Made by a program: the position numbers and the translations under genes. Of a stretch of DNA of 64,000 bases, positions 53,880 through 64,000 are shown in pieces (position 1 is the first letter of the stretch; the number at the start of each line of letters is the position of its first letter). The stretch is from assembly GCA_000750105.3 (NCBI GenBank), contig JPHH03000001.1, positions 1,426,001-1,490,000 of the forward strand, given 5' to 3'. Under the pieces are notes generated by a model that saw only the letters and a program-made list of their open reading frames with translations, was not told where the DNA came from and made no database searches. Source of the DNA: Tolypocladium sp. Sup5 PDA-1. Lineage: Eukaryota; Ascomycota; Sordariomycetes; Hypocreales; Ophiocordycipitaceae.

Positions 53880-56800
53880 TTGCCTTCTTTCGAATAGCTT
53901 CTGTACGGCGCGTCGCTTGTATGAGTATTTCAACTCCTATACTAGGGAATATGACGCACCTAGAAGTTCATTGACGCGATATTCCTCTGGGTTTGGTCGC
54001 TGGCTGAGAGGAACGTATTAAGAGGAGTGGGAAGCGGGTTTGCGAAGTAGTGGAAACGATGAGGAGAGAGAAGAGAATGACGACAACGCCGAAAAATCTT
54101 CAGTGACCTCGCAGCCACAAGAGACCTGACACCTTTGTTTTGCTCCATCCGTCTGTTTGATTGGAGGAGTTGGGCAATGAAGGGACAACGGAGACTGAGT
54201 GATTACAATTCCTGTATCGGCTTCCCGGTCAAAACTCCTCCGTACTAACCAAAGTCAAAGTGGCACGATCATTGATAACCACCAAACAACATCTGATTGT
54301 AGCCATTTCCAAGGCCATTAGGCTCTGATCCAAGAAGCTTGGTTTCGTCTTGCTGGAATGTCAGGCTGAGCAAACACGGTGGGTGACCAGCATCGCGGCA
54401 GACGGGAACCCCTGGGTGAGAATGTCCGTAACATTCTGACTCGTTCGAAAGGTGCAGTGAGTCGCCGGATTCCCCGTAGTCATTTGAGCAGGGACCAGGT
54501 TGTTGTTGACTTCGCCGCCGCCCGAGCTACCGTCGATGCATGAGGTGGCGGCGCTCCGATAGCCATCCTCGATGTCATAGCCGTGGATAGAGTCGTATCT
54601 GATGAGGGGTACCATGCTTGATCTACGCTCTCGCCAAGATGTAGAATCGACTGTGAACACAAGACGGGGTTTACACGAGGTGTTGGCATCTCGATTCTGC
54701 ATTGCTTCATTCTCTTCACGCGAAGCAGATCCAAAGGATCGCTTTCCTCGCTGAAGATACTACCATAACCGGCAAAGAAACCTTCCGGTATTGCTATTAC
54801 GAAGCCAGGAAGGCTCTGACCGAACAGAATATCCAAGGAGGGCAGCGAGGGTTGGGTCTTTGGCCAGTCAATTTGGCTAAGCCTCGCATGGACCGACTGG
54901 TCCTACACATGCCGCTAGAAACAAGGAAAGGGAAGGACTCTCGGCAAGAACCATCCCCACCTAACGCCGCAACGAGGGCACGAAGTTCGTTAGCTTCTTG
55001 TTGGGCTCGGCCATGTCGATGGAGCCGCTCAGCGTCTCTCTGGGAAGGTTGCCCGCGGGCTGGACCAGAAGAATACCATGGGTGCGGCATCGCAAGCACG
55101 TATACTCCGTACAATAACTAGAATGTCAACTTGATCATATCAAGCCTTATAGGTAGCAGAAGGTCCCTGAAGACCCTTCGATCGCTTCGTATAAATTGAA
55201 GATGTCATGCAGACGAAGATCCGACTTGCACGGCTGCACTGACTGCACGTCATGAAATCGAGTACCTGTGCTTTGAATAACAGCTCGAATAGGCCTAAAG
55301 GCTGGAAATTGATCAATTTGATTGCTATTTGCGGCTTCGTTCGTGACTCCAAGTTGGCCTCGGCGTTGCTGAATTGGTGTTGAACTGAGTGGCCAAGGTT
55401 GGGTGTGGGGAAAGAGATGCGGGGTTTGACTTGGTCGGGATGTAAGGGAGATGTGGACTGTGACACGTGCCGAAGTCGTCCGTGCGGAAGGAGCATGTCT
55501 TGTATGCCCACGTGGCGTTGAAAGCCCATTTCAAAGGCGTGCCGCCCCTTTCTTCATCTCGGCAGTCGCCGCCAAGGGCCGCCGCCCCACATCTCTATCA
55601 CGACCGTGATACGGTTGGCCATCATGGACGTCACGGAGACCAGGAGCATACTGTAAAGCCTTGGGTGTGGCGGCTATGTTTTCTTTTGCCGTTTAACCCT
55701 GTTATCAGCCAGTGACATTGACACTCGGCGTTGTATACAGGACTGCCGCTTCGTGGCCCGACCGGACCGCATGCAGAAATTTCCATGAACATCCGACGAG
55801 TAGCTAGCTTCTTGTTGATTCCGCATTTATGTCCCCTTCGCCCATGAGTGCTTGCGCAGACGAAGGGTCCATATGGCACCATTTTGCCATCTTGTCGTGG
55901 AATGGCGCTGTCTCGCCGACGTTCTATTTTCTCAATGTCCTGTACTCTGCCCTAGGAGTCCCTCCTGGTCTCGGTGTAGATCCATAGCCGTCGGCTGGAT
56001 GCGTCCTAACTAGCGTTCTAGCCCGAACGGTGTTAGCTGTATCAAACTTTATTTCTTATCAAACGATCATTAGTGATGGGATACATTCCATCTTTGGGCT
56101 GGTTCCCTGGTTAGAAATGAGTTTGCCCATGGTTTAGACATTCACAGAGGTGATTCACATTGTGCCGTTTGACTTGCTGGGATAGGCGGTGGTATTCAGC
56201 CCATGTTCCCTGATCAATGGAAGAAAGCACTAAAACACGAACTGAAATGTCGAACCTTGCTACTCCAACTCCTCAAAAGCTCGTCCCAGCTCGTGGAGGT
56301 TTGCAGAATGTATTCTTCAGGCCTCTTACTTGTCAGCCAAGCCACCCCAGAGCCCCCACGTTCCGGTGTCCATATGGGAAAGCTTTAGCAGGCTGGATGG
56401 TGGAGGGGAGGGGGGAAATGTGAGGGGAATACAAGATGAACACGCATAAAGGGAAACACAGTTGTACAGGCGCTTTCGTCCCGACCTGGATACGGTTGAT
56501 GTTTACGTCGATAGCGGCAGTAATTCATAGGGCGAGGTTTCTCTACAGATGAATTTCCTGAGGGCGACTGTACAATTGCTTTCAGAGATAGTCCGTATAG
56601 TGGTGGCATAAAGAATGCATGAATGGATGCTTTCAGAACGAGTGGCGGACCCCCTTGCGTCGGAGGTCCCGACGCAGCCAGTCATAGCTGACCAACAAGT
56701 TCGCCGCGACCTACGCTAAAAGGGCGGTAATACTGTTGCAAGCAGCTATTTTCCTCTAAAGGGCTTGTTTTTCTTGCGCCAAGATATCGACGGCCTACTG

Positions 56801-57390
56801 TCCGAGCCATGAGCCTGTGGGGGGAAACATCAGTAACACCCCAGCGCATTCACAAATGTTGCGCCCCTTCCTTCCCTACATACTCCGTACATTCATTCGT
56901 ATTGGGTATTAGAGTACCAGGAGGTTCTACTTATGGTTGAGTAGAGATACTCCTCTATCGAAGAATAAGTGCCTAAATCGAAGTGTCTCAACCCGAGATC
57001 AAATGCCGGGCTTGTATCTCTGGTGCGTTGGTGGATTGTGTACGCCATGTAATTAGCTCTAATAAATCGTGCCACAGAAGGTTTGACTAAATCGACTCGA
57101 CAAACTCCGCAGACTCCCTGCCTTCCCCACAATATGACCGGGTATCATCCATGTCAGTTATGTACAGCCCATTCCCAACTGGCACTTGAACGAGTGAAAT
57201 GCCAATCGTCCGCCCCAGGAAAATATACATAAGGTCCGTCATCAGTCATTCGTTTCTCGTCGCGTTGAGTGAGAGTCTAAAACTTGCCCTCGACGTTAAG
57301 AACGTCTACTTTAGTCATTCTCTCTTCTTTCGCTTCAGTCACTCCTTCGCAACTTCTCGCCGCCAAAGGCATAAGAAAAGAAAAACAATA
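53880..57390. other. 3.5-kb interval with possible gene relics
   Basis: No intact gene is seen. A protein-like pair of overlapping minus-strand frames near 54.36-54.84 kb is annotated separately. The rest consists of short frames without domains. TACTCCGTAC words occur near 55104 and 56881. The right end is the promoter of the GH16 gene, with an AAATATACATA element near 57220. Confidence 0.45.
54361..54836 (-). pseudogene. Possible frameshifted gene relic, unknown family
   Basis: One minus-strand frame reads ILFGQSLPGFVIAIPEGFF, AGYGSIFSEESDPLDLLRVK and RMKQ near 54702. There a second frame takes over with NRDANTSCKPRLVFTVDS, VPLIRYDSIHGYDIEDGYRS and a short tail to 54361. The two segments join sensibly if one frame change is allowed at about 54700, suggesting a decayed coding sequence. 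There is no clear start, no family and no flanking exon. It could also be chance. Confidence 0.3.
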
Positions 57391-60200
57391 ATGGCCCCTT
57401 CGCTAGCTCTTGTCGCCTCGGCTATACTGGCTGTTGCTGGCGGTGCAGTCGCTAAGAAGTTCTCCCTCGCCGAAACCTACGATGCTACCAATTTTTTCGA
57501 TAAGTTCATTTTCAACACGGTTCGTACCGTCCATTCAAGACCAGGGTTCTCTCTCATACCAGGCGTTCGGGGACTGACAGCGAAGATTAACAGACCGGAA
57601 CAGTTACGACCCAGCCTGACGACAATTGGTCTTGGGTCAAGTATCTAAACAAAGACGACGCCGTCCTACAGGGTCTCGCGTCCATCAAGGATGATGAGGT
57701 CTATCTCGGTGTCGACCATACCACGGAACTCGACCCTGGCGACACAACGCAATAGGGACGAGGCAGCTTGAGGCTCGTGTCCCAGAAGAGATATCAGCAC
57801 GGCCTCTTCGTCACGCGATTCACACATCTTCCCCAGCGCGTCTGTGGAGGCTGGCCGGCCTAGTAAGTCCCCCTCCCCCTTTACGCCGGAATTGAATCTG
57901 GACCCTAACAAGAGCTCCTAGCTGGACTCTCGGCGTGGGACAATGGCCTAAAGCCGGTGAGATAGACATGTACGAAGGCTGGAACCTCAACGTCTTCAAC
58001 CATCCAGCAATGCACGTTGGTCCAGAGGCAGAGTTCGGAAACTGCACCATTGACGATACTGATCAGACAGCGCGTGTCATATCCAGTAACTGTGACAATG
58101 ACTACACGGACGGGGTAACCCAGTGGCCGGGCCAGGGCTGCCAATCCGAAGAGTTCAGGGATGGTATTTGGGGCTCAGAGACGGGAGGCATTAGTAAGTT
58201 ACCACCGCCGCATGATATGTATCGCGAGATGACGTCTGACTAGTGGCGTGTTAGTGGCTCTTGAATGGACAAGTGAGTACATCAAGATGTACACCTGGCC
58301 TTACGGTAAGGAGCCGAAACATATCGGCGAGGACGTACAAGACACTTCCTCTTGGCGCACACCATCGGTCCATCTCAAGCGGTCCAATTGTGATATCGAC
58401 CAAGCGTTCGCTGAGCAGCAGATTCTGTTCACCCTTCCTTTCTGTGGAAATCCGGCTGGCAACGATCAATTCTGGTCGGATATAGATGGAGGGAGCGGCA
58501 AGACCTGCAAAAGCGTCACTGGAGAAAATTCCTGCATTGACTTTGTCGCCAAAAACCCTGACGCCTTCAAAGACTTCTACTTCCAGATCAAGGATATTCG
58601 ATATTTCAGGACCAAAGAAATGCCGTCTACTAGTACTTCGACGACGTCCACTTCGACCACCTCGACGTCAACTTTGGCTACAACGACAGAATCTTCGTCG
58701 ACCTCGACTCTGTCTACGGACATGCTTACGACGACATCTCCATCCTCCTCGGCCGCTGCCGCGCCCACCGCGACGTGCGTTGTGGGGCGTGATTGCCAGG
58801 CAGTCAAGGACCAGTATCTGCCCGCTTGCGCGGACCAAACCTGGTTGTTTTTGGCCAGTGTTCACGGCTGCAGCGGCGATGCGGACTTCAACTGCATTTG
58901 TGCTTATGGCTTGAAGGACCCTGATATCGAGCGCAGAGTTCGCCTTTCCTATGTCAATAATTGCGACGGTCAATCTTGGAACTCCTTCCTTATCACACTT
59001 GGCGAGGTCTGCGCTTGTGCCAATGAGCTCTGCCCGACAACGACATCGTCATTGTCCACGGCCGAGTCGACGGCTGGCTCTACCGGCTCTTTATCCACGT
59101 CCGAGTCGACAGCATCGCCCACGACTGAGTCGATAATATCGTCGACGTCCGGGTCGATAATATCTACGGCATCGTCGACGGCATCATCTACGGCATCGTC
59201 GACCGAATCGTCTATATCCGAATCGACGGCATCGTCTACGGCATCATCGACCGTATCGTCTACGGCGTCGACGGCATCGTCTATATCCGAGTCGATAGTA
59301 TCGTCTACGGTATCGTCTACGTCCGAGTCAATAGTATCATCTACGGCCGAGTCGACGGCTAGCCCTACCGGTTCTTCGTCTACGACTAAGTCGATAATAT
59401 CACCTACGTCCGAGTCGATAGTATCGTCTACGGCTGAGTCGACGGCTAGCCCTACCGGCTCTTCGTCCACAACTGAGTCGATAATATCGTCTACGTCCGA
59501 GTCGGTAGTATTGTCTACGGTCGAGTCGACGGTTAGCCCTACCGGTTCTTCGTCTATGACTAAGTCAACGGTATCGTCGACGGTATCGTCTACGGCCGAG
59601 TCGACGGCTAGCCCCACTAGCTCTTCGTCCACAACCGAGTTAACGGCATCGTCTACGATATCGTCCACGTCCGAGTCATTAGCATCGTCTACGTCCGAGT
59701 CGACGGCTAGTCCCATCGGATCTTCGTCCACGACCGAGTCGACGGCATCGTACACGGCCGAGTACATCACCCGCACCTACACTATCACTTCGTGCGCGCC
59801 CTCAGTCACTAATTGCCCCAACGGCAAGGTCACAACCGAGATCATCCCCTGGTACACCACCGTCTGCTCCGTCACCGTCCCCCCCACCGGGCCCAGCGGC
59901 ATGGAGGCCATGACCCGAGCCACCGAGATTGCCCCCAAGGCTCCTAAACCTTCCGACCAGGACTGCGCGGGTCCCAACTGCCCTGTTCCTCTCGCTGCCT
60001 CCGGCTGCCCTGGCCCTGACTGCCCCGTCAAGCCGGTCGAGAGCTGCTCTGGCGCCGACTGCTCTTCAGGCGCCCGGACTGCCACCCAGCTGCCCCCCTC
60101 GACGGTGCCAACAAACCCCGTGATGGCCGGTGCTTCCTCTCTGGCTGTCAGCGCGGCTGGCTTGGTTGTCGTTGTGGCTCTGCAGATGTTCACTCTGTAA
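57391..60200 (+). pseudogene. GH16 glucanase-like gene with CFEM-like domain, Ser/Thr repeats and GPI end, carrying one in-frame stop
   Basis: Four exons (57391-57519, 57594-57862, 57922-58193, 58255-60200) would give 871 codons. The first acceptor is least certain. MAPSLALVASAILAVAGGAV is a signal peptide. The GH16 domain shows WVKYLNKDDA, VYLGVDHTTELDPGD, YQHGLFVTRFTHLPQRVCGG, then the active site GEIDMYEGWN with both Glu and the Asp, and ALEWTSEYIKMYTWP. A CFEM-like Cys segment (LPACADQTWL, CSGDADFNCICAYG, GEVCACANELC) follows at about 396-482. Next come roughly 240 residues of Ser/Thr/Glu repeats, a Cys/Pro block and a hydrophobic GPI-type end (AAGLVVVVALQMF). TAG at 57753-57755 (codon 97) interrupts exon 2 between DTTQ and GRGSLRLV. 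No intron can remove it without losing conserved VDHTT. Everything downstream remains open, so inactivation is recent, or the stop is read through or a sequence error. Confidence 0.8.
59040..59765 (+). repeat. Degenerate tandem repeat coding Ser/Thr/Glu, with TCGTCTACGG and GAGTCGACGG units
   Basis: Short units such as TCGTCTACGG, GTCCGAGTCGA and a longer block with ACGGCTAGCCCTACCGG recur more than ten times inside the GH16 gene's stalk. The array also holds open a long antisense frame of Asp/Val repeats, which is a by-product. Confidence 0.92.
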
Positions 60201-61723
60201 GCCACCTGTGGACGGTGTGAAACGATGACGGGAGGTTGCTGGATCAGGTTTACAAACTTTCATGTTTATATATTCAGAGGATTCCTTTTATAGAGATAAA
60301 GATTGCTATTGGCAGGGAGTGGGCAAGGGCCCTTATTCCTTTTACCCAGTCCCGTGCCGCCCCTGGCGTCACACGTAATTACGGGGGGGAGACTTGGCTT
60401 TTCGTACGAGTAGGCGCCATGAAAGTCACATACAGCCTCGTGCCCCAGAAAAGCAGAGCTCCGGCCGTCAGGCACCTCATCCCCGGTTCGTCTCAAAAAT
60501 AGAACCTCTCCGTCAACCGGATTTTGAGATCAAGTACGGGCAGGTCCGCTTCCCTTGACAGTAAATCCACCGTATCCAGCAGGTACTTCCATTCTAGCCG
60601 ATTTGGTTGCAGAACTTTACGCTCGGCAGGCCATCGCAAGGTCTACCATGTTAATGTGCCGTTTAATATTCTCTACGCGTGGAATCCTGCTGTAAAAAAC
60701 ACTGTTCAGTCGTAGAGCGTTCAAGCTATAAATGATCCTACTGCGCCAACACAACCAATTCTCACGGTTACACACCCAAAAATAGAAAGTCAATCTGGGG
60801 CTACGCACACCGCGCCGCATATGACGTATGCCCATGAATTTCCCAAGTGCCTCGACAGTACGGATATGGAGTAGTGTACTCAGCCTTTGAGCTTGACGAG
60901 CAGCCAAGCATTCTAGAATTAGGTTTTCGGCACGTTGCTATTCCACCAATTAGACACGACTTCCACGAAGAAGCAGGGGTATCATACGTACTTCGTGCTT
61001 ACGAGTACGGATTGCTCGTAAGCGAGTCAACTATTATTAGCGGGACTTCCGCGTCAATGCTGCTTGCGTGGGGGTTCCCGCTTTTACTGATGGCAGGATT
61101 GGCAGAGACCACGCGTTCTGTGGCTTCCCGGGGCGAAATCTGCCGCTTCTGGTTGCGAAGTGGTAATCATCATCAGAAAGTTGTCGAGGCACAACTATTG
61201 TAACAGTTTATGGCTTATGACGAGACACATTTCGTCTTTAAGAGTAGAGGAGCAAGTCTTTGACCAGGTCGGGTCTAGTGTTGTTGTCTTTGAAGCTAGA
61301 AAGCCAAGCACATTCTGATTTCAATTTTCCCCTTTCGTCTGCTTAAGAAGCGTCACTGGAGGCCGTTGTGCCAAGCTTTTCAGTGATCAGCCTTATAAGG
61401 TAAGTGGGCTCGTAGAGCTTTCCCAATTGGAGACTCCTCGATACTGAGACTCACCCACTTGCTTGGGTCTAGGTTGCGCGTCAGCTGCAAAGCCACCGGA
61501 TTGTATCAAAGAGTACGTAAAGACAATGGCGATGGCAATAGCAGCCAGTCTCATTAGTTCATGATTTGATTTTGCGCCGCTGGAGCTAGTGTCTTCTAGG
61601 ATCTCAAGTATACACGGCGGAACAGAAAATCGTAGGTTGCTCTCGATATAAGAACAGTGAGGCACCAAGCATGGAATCGGACTCAATACCTGCACTTCCA
61701 GTCCGTCAACCTTCATCACCGCT
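60201..61723. other. Intergenic 1.5 kb
   Basis: 3' DNA of the GH16 gene and promoter of the RTA1 gene. The interval is AT-rich relative to the left half of the window and has one clear stem-loop. A 118-codon frame near 60847-61203 lacks an early ATG and any domain. Confidence 0.5.
60997..61023. repeat. Inverted repeat, 9-bp perfect stem with 9-nt loop
   Basis: GCTTACGAG at 60997-61005 is the exact reverse complement of CTCGTAAGC at 61015-61023. It contains a variant of the GTACGAGTA word seen across intergenic DNA here. Confidence 0.8.
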
Positions 61724-62926
61724 ATGATGGCCACACCAACGATTCTACAGCAGCCAAGTCTCACCCTCACATTGACCTCGGCTACCACCACGGCCACTTG
61801 CACTACAGCCGTGCCAGGGGCGTACGGCTACGTGCCATTCAATACAAATACCTGCAACTCGTACTATTCTTTCTACCCAAGCTTCACTGGCAACCTCTCC
61901 TTTGCCACGGTATTCGGCTTGAGCACCATTGCCCACTTAATCGAAGCAATTGCGTTTAAAAAGGTCCGCTATCCACCCGCGGTAGCCGAGGGAAGAGGAG
62001 AGACCGCTAATCGACAGAGAAGAAGTTCTGCTGGGTCGTTATTATGGGAGGGTCATGGGAGACAGGCGCATTCATTGCACGAACACTCGGCTCCCGAAAT
62101 CAGCAAGAGAAACAGTTTGCCACTTGGGGGCAGCTTCTCTTCCTCTTGGCACCACTTTGTTCGTCCCATGAACAACTGACACCTACATTCCGCGACTGAC
62201 TGGTATTAGGGGTAAATGCCTTCGTGTACATGACAGTCGCGCGGATGGTACATTATGGGCTTCCCGACAAGCAGATATGGCGTATCAGGGCCACCAGGCT
62301 GACCGTCCTCTTCGTTTGGATCGATGTTGTCTGCTTTCTCGTCCAAGTCGCAGGCGGTGGAATGCTATCAAATGACGAGCCGAACATAGCCAGAATCGGC
62401 ACAAAAGTATATACAGCTGGGGTGGCGATACAGATGGCCTTTGTCATTATCTTTGGAGCCATGACTGCATGGTTCTATCGCAGGATGCTCCTGGTATCTC
62501 GCTGTAACAATGGCCGACTGAAGGGTTTGACATTGGCAATGTTAGCGGTATTGCTTCTTATTGTGGTAGGTCCGAATACTTGGATACTGTTGGAATGAAC
62601 CTATGGCACGTCAAGTCACGACTAACATCAGAGCGCCCCAGGTTCGAACCGTTTATCGCTTGATTGAATTCGGACCGGGCCTCAATGCGGACAACCCACT
62701 ACTAACGAACGAAATCTATCCCTTCGCCCTCGATGCGGTCCCGATGATCTTGGCGCTGACAATACTGAACGTAATGCACCCCGGTTTAGTTCTACGTGGG
62801 CCGGATAGCGAGTTTCCCTCTCTCAGCCGGGCGGAAAAAAGGGCTATACGCATGCAAAAAAAGGTGGAACGGCAACAATCGAAGGGCATTGGTAGTACTC
62901 GCGATAACATGCACTACCCTAGTTAA
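61724..62926 (+). CDS. RTA1-like seven-helix lipid-translocating/resistance family protein
   Basis: Four exons: 61724-61963, about 62023-62158, 62210-62565 and 62642-62926, about 338 residues. The second exon's exact 5' end is uncertain by one or two codons because several AG dinucleotides precede AAGTTCTGC. The N-terminus is Thr-rich (TLTLTSATTTATCTTAVPG) with YGYVPFNTNTCNSYYSF, then FATVFGLSTIAHLIEAIAFK, FCWVVIMGGSWETGAFIART, VNAFVYMTVARMVHYGL, and the RTA1 hallmark VCFLVQVAGGGML. IQMAFVIIFGAMTAWFYRRM, RTVYRLIEFGPGLNADNPLL and EIYPFALDAVPMILALTILN complete seven helices. A basic tail ends the protein. RTA1 proteins are linked to sterol-drug, stress or lipid-asymmetry responses in yeasts; no specific substrate can be inferred. 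All reading phases are otherwise consistent. Confidence 0.87.
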
Positions 62927-63176
62927 ACCCATACGCGCAGAAGGTAGGTTTCTGCACTATGGTGTACTTAGTGTTATGCATCACGGATCTCGGCATTTGC
63001 ATCGCCGCTTTTGTGGATGCCGGCATATAGAGCGACCGTTAAGAAGGCCAGGGCAACAAGGGATGTTATTAAACAGCAAGATCTTGCTAAACAGGAACAG
63101 AGTTACAATAGACTAACGCCGGGGTATCATCTTCAACACCAAGCAAACCATTATCGCCTCTTCACGCCTTATTAGA
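62927..63176. other. Intergenic, convergent 3' ends
   Basis: A short stretch between the RTA1 gene and the fatty acid hydroxylase remnant. No coding signal is seen. Confidence 0.5.
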
Positions 63177-63815
63177 TTATCTAGCCCTTAGCTTTCTCGA
63201 CTTTCCACCTCCCCTCACCGTATCTAGCCCCGTTTGCAGACGGCCCATCCCCCCATCCGCCTTCGTCACCGGCCCGTCCTTCACATAATGCTTATCTGCC
63301 TCTCGCGTTACATCATTGAGCATATCCCTCCCACGCCCTGTACCATGTGCCCAAAGCAGAATACCATAACTCCAAAATTCGACGTCCCCCGTCCCGAATA
63401 GTGCATCGCGGTGCGCTGCGCAATACCGCTCATGATGATGCCTGGGACGATGGTGTATCTAGACATACTAAAGGTCTCCTAGCGTGACGGAGAGAAAGTA
63501 CGTCAGGAGATGGGGACGCAGGAGCAAGGCTCGGGAGGTACAGCGGGACGACGCGGTGGAGGAACCAGGGTAGCGGGTGGTCGGTGAAGAGCTGCAGACT
63601 AAACAGCGCGCCGAGGCTGGAGTGCGCGTATCGGCAGTGCTGCCCATAAATCGGAGAGCTGTCGTGGAGGACGAAGCGGTGGATGTAGTAACGGAGTGTC
63701 TGGCGGGCCGTGAAGAGGAGGTTGAGCGACGTGGACCACGAGGCGATGGCGGCGGAGCAGAAGTAGGAAATGAGGGGAGAGAGAGTAGGAGGTCCATGGT
63801 CTGTACCTATGTTCG
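63177..63815 (-). pseudogene. Frameshifted 3' part of a fatty acid hydroxylase/sterol desaturase superfamily gene
   Basis: The minus strand reads LLFTARQTLRYYIHRFVLHD with an HxxxH-type histidine cluster, then YGQHCRYAHSSLGALFSLQL and DHPLPWFLHRVVPLYLP. Near 63530 the homologous continuation shifts frame to ALLLRPHLLTYFLSVTLGDL. It then meets TAG at 63470-63468 and TAG at 63461-63459 before continuing as IHHRPRHHHERYCAAHRDAL, FWSYGILLWAHGTGRGRDML and TREADKHYVKDGP to TAA at 63179-63177. These are landmarks of the membrane di-iron hydroxylase C-terminal half in fungi. An acceptor-like ACATAG near 63815 suggests upstream exons beyond or near the window edge. One frameshift and two stops argue for a pseudogene. 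Confidence 0.6.
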
Positions 63816-64000
63816 AAACGATTTGTGTTGTTGACCTAAGTGTGGGTCGTCTAACAGAGAGCACGCCGGGTTGACGCCAAGTGCGTAAGGTATCAGGTGA
63901 TATGCTCAGCCTGAAACAATTAAAGATAAACGGAGTGGGATAAAGAAACACTCGAGATGAAGTTCAAAGGACAACGGATATTCTGTAACACCCTCGGTAG
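63816..64000 (-). other. Window edge, possible upstream part of the hydroxylase remnant
   Basis: No distinct exon can be read in these last 185 bases. The gene's 5' end may lie outside the window. Confidence 0.3.

Noticed and set aside
58970..59776. 268-codon antisense frame rich in Asp and Val
   Set aside because: It is the reverse reading of the Ser/Thr/Glu codon repeat of the GH16 gene stalk, with no independent protein character.
60847..61203. 118-codon plus-strand frame
   Set aside because: It begins without an ATG (GTG) and the first Met is far inside; no domain is visible.
1..64000. tRNA, 5S rRNA or CRISPR-like elements
   Set aside because: I looked for TTCGA-type T-loop boxes with flanking stems and for regularly spaced repeats. 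A few GGTTCGA words occur (e.g. near 12653), but none has an acceptor stem or A-box at the right distance, and the only regular repeats are adjacent tandem repeats without spacers.

Overview
The window is nuclear DNA of a filamentous ascomycete. Genes are split by short introns (about 50-160 nt) with GT...AG ends and CTAAC/CTAAT-like branch sites, genes lie on both strands, and promoters contain pyrimidine runs. The gene content is typical of Sordariomycetes and most likely Hypocreales: Egh16-like secreted protein, DUF3602 protein, PTH11-type and RTA1 receptors, HET fragment, GH76/DFG5, GH18 with CBM1, and GPI proteins. The species cannot be named from this sequence; placement near insect-, nematode- or plant-associated Hypocreales is inference.

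Layout. 1-15.6 kb is gene-poor, with only a poly-Q protein (1.1-2.8 kb, -) and a small single-pass membrane protein (9.8-10.7 kb, -). 15.7-20 kb is a conserved divergent pair: the G1/S transcription factor MBP1 (-) and the dynactin actin-related protein ARP1 (+). 20.5-27.1 kb has four minus-strand genes: DUF3602, an atypical kinase-like protein, a PHO85-type CDK lacking a core kinase segment, and an Egh16-like secreted protein. 27.1-30.9 kb is mostly empty, with an AT-rich patch and a 19-bp minisatellite. 30.9-35.9 kb holds the wall mannosidase DFG5/GH76 (-) facing the ER-Golgi cargo protein ERV41 (+). 36-41 kb holds an unknown protein, a HET-domain remnant, an MDR reductase and a Gly/Pro/Ser-rich GPI protein. 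43-64 kb is accessory: a broken PI-PLC gene, an orphan membrane ORF, a CBM1 chitinase, a PTH11-like 7TM protein divergent from an amino acid/choline permease, a GH16 plus CFEM-like GPI gene carrying one in-frame stop, an RTA1 protein, and a frameshifted fatty acid hydroxylase remnant.

Themes. Conserved housekeeping genes are concentrated at 15-36 kb. The right third is dominated by secreted, surface and sensing proteins and by decaying genes, as in a fast-evolving accessory region. Several products act at the cell surface or wall (GH76, GH18, GH16, Egh16-like, GPI proteins). The most unusual observation is the PHO85-like CDK: 8 residues of kinase subdomain IX are missing in frame while the other catalytic motifs are kept. 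Its best gene model also needs a 24-nt micro-exon followed by a GC-AG intron. Splice sites were placed by eye from motif continuity and consensus; none has transcript support.
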